From positions 26,893,362 to 26,957,361 of the forward strand of contig OX235262.1 of the NCBI GenBank assembly GCA_944472135.2: a DNA stretch of 64,000 bases, given 5' to 3'. The DNA is from Trichobilharzia regenti (lineage: Eukaryota; Platyhelminthes; Trematoda; Strigeidida; Schistosomatidae). Shown one piece after another: positions 25,401 to 31,400 of the stretch. Position 1 is the stretch's first letter. Each line of letters starts with the position of its first letter. The notes under the pieces were generated by a model, which saw nothing but the letters and a program-made list of their open reading frames with translations, was not told the origin of the DNA and did no database searches. The position numbers and the translations under genes were made by a program.

Positions 25401-28400
25401 ACAAACACCCCAACTGTTTTTGTGGTTGGGTCAATTGAAGTGAAGTGAAGTGAACAACAGTCTAACAGTGAAATTACTTACAGCCAATGTATTTGAAGAG
25501 TAGTCATAAGTAGAAGTTTTTAATGGCTACTATATTTTATAAATTAGACTACTCAAACACAACTTGTTTCATTGTTTCATTTTGAAGAAAGTTGATTTAA
25601 TTGAAAAGTGATTAAGGCAGAAAGTGCTAGAATTGGAGCCATTTTCAATATGGGTTCAATTCAATTTAATAAAGTATGCAAGAAAGTAACTGGTTTCACT
25701 GTCTGCTATCCTACCCCATATTCAAAATTTGCGGGTAATTTTAAAGAAATGGAAAAAATAGAGATGGAGTAGACACACCCTGAAGTGATCGTTGATTCAC
25801 ATCACTCGCCATGCTCTCTCAAGTGAAACTCGAATGGGGGAACAATGAGTTGATCATTGGAGGGTGACGTGGAGGAAGTCGTGTGTGAAGAGGAGATGAG
25901 AGCTCTAGCTAAGGACGACTGAAGAGAATAGAATGAAATAGAAATGTATTACTGAAGCCATATGTATTCCAAATGGAACTTAAGGGAATAGTAATCATAT
26001 ATATGCCCTAAAACCCCTAAATTACCTTGAATACTCAAAATTTACTAACTAAAAAGCTCAAATTTATTCCAAATGTCCGAAGAAATTCACCAAAATCTCC
26101 ATATTACTTTCAAATTTCCTAAAATTCCCTGCTTGGATTCTGTTGAAGTGTTGTGAAATTCCCGGTTAGAGTTAGAAAGGCTAAACTTAATAAACCCTAA
26201 AAAAAGGCTAAACTTAATAAACTTAAATCTGATTTTAACTGATTGTCATTTGACTTGTTATAAGGAGCCAGTATCCAGACACGGTGGACCTTTTTATCCT
26301 GATTGACACTCGACTTTTTGACTGTTTGAACTATCCTCTCTTATAGCATAGGGCTCAACACTGAGAGGAATTTTTTAAACTAAACATTGAATCAAGTCAT
26401 TAAATTGGTGTAGGTCACTACATTTTAAAAGTCTGAATCAAAATATCTAATTCTAACTGCTTATAAGTAAGTTTGTTAAAATTTTTAAGTATCTTGGATT
26501 CTCAGGTATTGGTTTTATAGGGATTTCGTCTGATTAGTTGGAGGGTTTCATCATGCGCTGAAATCAGTTAGAGAACTATTGAAAAAACCTGCAAGGAGTA
26601 TTGGACAACTGTTTCGTCAGCCTAGTTTGAAACTTTTCAACAGTATTCACCCACTGGGTCTATGAGCTAGCTCACCTTGTAAACAGAAGGTTCTAGGTTC
26701 GAACCCTGGTGGTCTGTGCATACCTCTGAAGAGTCATAAACTAGGCTGCCCAAACAGCTGTCCAGTACTTCTTGTAGGTTTTCCAATAGTTCTCTAATAC
26801 GATGTCAGCTCATGATGAAATCTTCCAACCTATCTAAGATTTATTTGTATGAATTTAATGAACAATTTTGGAAACTTTTTAAATATATTTCATCTTAATT
26901 TTTATTTGGTAAACAAACTTAAAGGAAATTGTTTCCAGCTGATAAAAATGCTTTGATGTATAATAATTTCCCTTGTCTTTATCGTTTTCTTCTTCTTCAC
27001 CTCCTCCTCCTCCTCCTCCTCATAGGTTCATTAAGTTCCAGCTCTAAACAAAGGAGAGAATGTGATATGCAACAATTCCAGACAGTAGATGCAGAGTATT
27101 CTTCAAACAGGTAAGCTCACTTTTTATTATTTATATTTTTTCCTTTCTTTTTTTTTAGTTTAAGAAATCCCCTGAATTTTACTAGAGATGTTTAAGAGTG
27201 ATAGTTGTATATCGGATGTAATACACACTGTATTATTTATTCGGTCACAGGCTGAAAATAACACTATTCCTGCTTTTCTTATGTGTTATCTGAGATAAAT
27301 TATTTAATTCTCTTACATTTTTTTACGAGTTGATCACGGATTGATATCAGTTAGAGAAGCATTGAAAACCAGCCACCGGGAGTAACTGGACAGCTACTGT
27401 TTCATCCCACTAGTTTGAGAATCATTGGAAGTACGCATCCACTGGGATTCGAACCCATGACCTTCTGGTTACAAGGCAAGCTTGTATACCATTCACACAC
27501 TAGGACCCGATTCAATGGTTCATGAATTTTAACTTCTACTAGTTCGTGACCAGTGAGGTCCAATTAGATGTCACGTTTGTCGATGGATGTCCCACCAACG
27601 ACAATGGTTGGGGTCGCGCTAAATCAAAAATTGATAGAAGTCAGAATTCATGAACCATTGAATCGGGTCCTAGTGTCTGTATGGTATACGAGCCAGCTTG
27701 TCTTATAACCGGAAGGTCCTGGGTTCTAATCCCAGTGGATGCGTACTGCCGATGATTCCCAAACTAGGATGAAACAGCAGCTGTCCAGTACTCCCTGGTT
27801 TTCAATGGTTCTCTAACTGATATCAATCAGTGATCAACTCGTAGAAAACATAACTAAACCTTATAAACCAAACTATAGACAATTAATTCTGTTACTTTTA
27901 TTATTATTCTAGACAACATCTTCAGCGTTTACTGTGCAGAGAAGTGAGCTTTAGCAATTCTTCATAAATGTAAAATAGCTATATGGTCGACTTTCTTCTT
28001 CAATTTCTCTAGTTTAAGATTTAATTATTATTTTGAAAAAGTTTAAGTTTGGGTTAGAAGTGAGCCAGAGTTGACATTTAAAGGATAGCTCTCCTTTATC
28101 TGACTTTAAATTCTGCATTTTAGGAGTGATTAACATTAGAGTATATACTTTTGATTACTACAGGTAGTTTGCTTTTTAGGCAAATCAAGGTGACTTGAAC
28201 ACCAGATGCAGTGTATGCACATGAGGGTTATACTCTGCGCAGAAAGCTGAATTAGTTTAAATTCTTGCCGTAGTTATAACATTTTGCTTGTGTTCTGTTG
28301 ACTGTAAGTTATAATATACTTTACTTTACTTCGGCTATCTCCTACGGGAGGATGAGCCGGCTTCATGAACGTCTCGAATCATCGCTGCCCAGGCGCGGCA

Positions 28401-31400
28401 ATTTGTAAGAGAGTTCATGAAGTTTCATGGGAATTTGGTACGAGTGATGTCCCCAGAATCGCTCGGCCTTTTGTTTGAGAGTGCAGCTCTAGCCTTTACA
28501 CAACCAAGTGTGACCTACAAGGCAGTAGGAGTGGAGTAGGGAGTCCACTATCCATTGGCAGCCGATGACCGGAGTTCGGTTCATACGCCTTTTTGAATGG
28601 GGCCAGACATCCAACAAGCCCTTTGTCCATACGTCTGCCGGTGAGCACCAGTGAGCTTCATACGCCAATCGTTGGAGGTTTGGAATCAGGGTTTAGCCAT
28701 CTCCCCTAGACTGTCATCCAATGGACAGTCAACCCAGTGGAGAGCGCCAGGCATCCGCTTTCGCCCTCTCACTTTGGTGAGAAACACCTCCGCCACGTGA
28801 AGGCAGTGAGTAGGACTTCCTCAGGAGAGGCTATGTAAGACGCCCGGTCATATGGGAGCATTTCAAGAGGTGTGCGGACGGGTGGCCAACCCGCAGCGCA
28901 AGGCACCCACCCCCGACCATCCTGAGGCTTTGGAGGCTAAGTTATAATATCCTACTGGATCACGAATATTTCTGTCTCCAAAGGAAACTTTGGCTTATTC
29001 TCACCTTGAATTGTGTAGTTTATAAATGACGTATTTGATGACTCTATGAATTTTCACTGAAAAACTATGTCTTGTTTCTCATTTCTGATTACCATCAGAC
29101 TAGTCCGTTCTAAGTACAGTCAATTCACTGCACCTTTTTACTTTATCATTCCTTTTTAGATCACACAGTTCATACAGTCCAGAACACTGTAATTCAACAA
29201 GAAATAATGCAAACAACCTATCAACTGATTATACATGTTCGCTAAGCAATTTCTTTAGCACCTCGGATAGACCGTCACCATCAACAATTCTATATACCTA
29301 TAATGATAAGATGAGTAACGATAATGAAAATAATAATAATGACAATACCATGCTGAATACTACAGAACAAAATTATCTTCAACCAATGGAGTCCTATCCA
29401 GAAATACTTGATCTTTCATTACGTAACAAAAATCTACAAACATATGATGAAAGCCAGAAGAATACAAATGACATTCAACAATTTAACAGGCTGTATGCAA
29501 ATCCAGGAAACTATTCTGACATGCTGAATTCAAAACCTAAAACTTTCAATCCGATGAATGCATCTACTGTTCTCTATCCTTCATATGCTATTAATACTAC
29601 TAATACTGGTATGTCTAACCAGCCAACAGTTGACACAAAATCATTTGGTCATGAGATAAATTTAAACAATATTCTTCATGATATTTGTAGTCTATCTGTT
29701 ATGCAACAAAATAAAACTTCAGCTTATACTGATAATTTAGCAAATACTACCAATACTACTAATAATCAATCAAGTAGACTGTCAATGAATTTACAAAATA
29801 GTAGTAATAACATGTCAAATGCACATAAAATACTTTCTCTTCGAACAAATATTCCACCAGTGCTTATACAACCAAAAAAGAATTCATATAAAGATGCACC
29901 AAAACTGATCACTTGTCCTATATCTGGCTGCAGTCAAAAATTCCCGTGGAATAGTTCTTTAAAACGACACATTCTTACACATACTCGTAAGTCATAATAA
30001 TAATGACTATTCATTATTTTTTAAAATTTTAATATCAAAATTGGATCACTGACTGACTTCCATTCAGAGGATCATTAAAATCTAAGGAGTATTAGACAGC
30101 TATGTTCGCTCTTGTTTAAGACTCGTCTATTCCTGATGGTATCATCAGTACATACTAATTAAGAGTGGTAAACAAGGATGAAACGGACGTTCTCAGTACT
30201 CCTCTTTGGTTTTTAGCAGTCCTTTATAACTGAATTCACTTTTTGATCGAACCTGAAGTTGATCAGATCTCTGCAAATCAATGCTTGAAAATTAATGTTA
30301 ATAATGATGGTCGGAGATATAATGTGATGACTGGTTTCCAGTAATATTTTGTGAACTATGTAATTTTCAGTTGGACCAATCAAAATTAAAGAAAGATGGT
30401 TAGATTATTTCAACATTGGCTAATGTTTTCCGATGGTTTATAGTAATGACTCCATACCGCATAGTGTGCATTGAGTTGAGCAATTTTAAGGATACCAGTT
30501 GGATAGTCATAAAAGTTCTATTTGTATTGCTTCATGAATATGAAGGTACTATAAGGTGGCATAATTTTTTATAACATGTAGATTCATATTGTATTGTATT
30601 GTAGTCACAGCCATCTTCAGAGGTCAAGGTATTTGTCAAAACTATTAAACTAGACATAACTAAGACATACAGCTTTTCACTGAGTTGATTTTCCTAACGA
30701 CCCATCTCTTTGTAAATGAGAGGAGAGAATATTTTAGATATACTTGTAGTCGAACATCGCCATGACATGGAGGGATTAAAGACAGGTTGCGAGATGTCGC
30801 ATAACTTTGAAGTACAATTCAGTGGATGCTATAAAATTTAAAAACAAGGATCAGACATCGTCTAGACAGTCAATGAAAATTAGGAAACAAAGGACGGCGT
30901 TTTTGTCATGATTGATGACTTAGAAACATACCCTAAGGACTGGAAACCAGAACTTTCAGGTTATAAAGCCAGCAATAATAATAATAATAAGACATCCTGC
31001 ATAACATGTTAGCATGTTTCATCATGGTTTGTAACTCATCAGTAGTACGTTATGTACTGATATCAATCCGTGGTCTAACCTGAAACAAATAGAGTCCCTA
31101 CAAACGAATTCTTGAAAAATTAATCTGATGCTCAATAGTGATTCGCTTCAAGAAGAAGCTGTCTTCAGTGCGTTCTAACCAGAAGTCGTGACCAGTGGAG
31201 CCATCCACCGATCACATTGGTTGGTTCCAGTCACACTAAATCACGAATTGGTAGAAGTTGGAATTCATGGAGTGGCCATTGAATCCGATGGATCTCAGTG
31301 TCTAAATGGTATTCGAGCTTGCCTTGTAACTAGAATGTCGTGGGTTGGAACTCTGGTGGTGGTTGTGTACTTCCGATAATTCCCAAACTAGTGGGATGAA

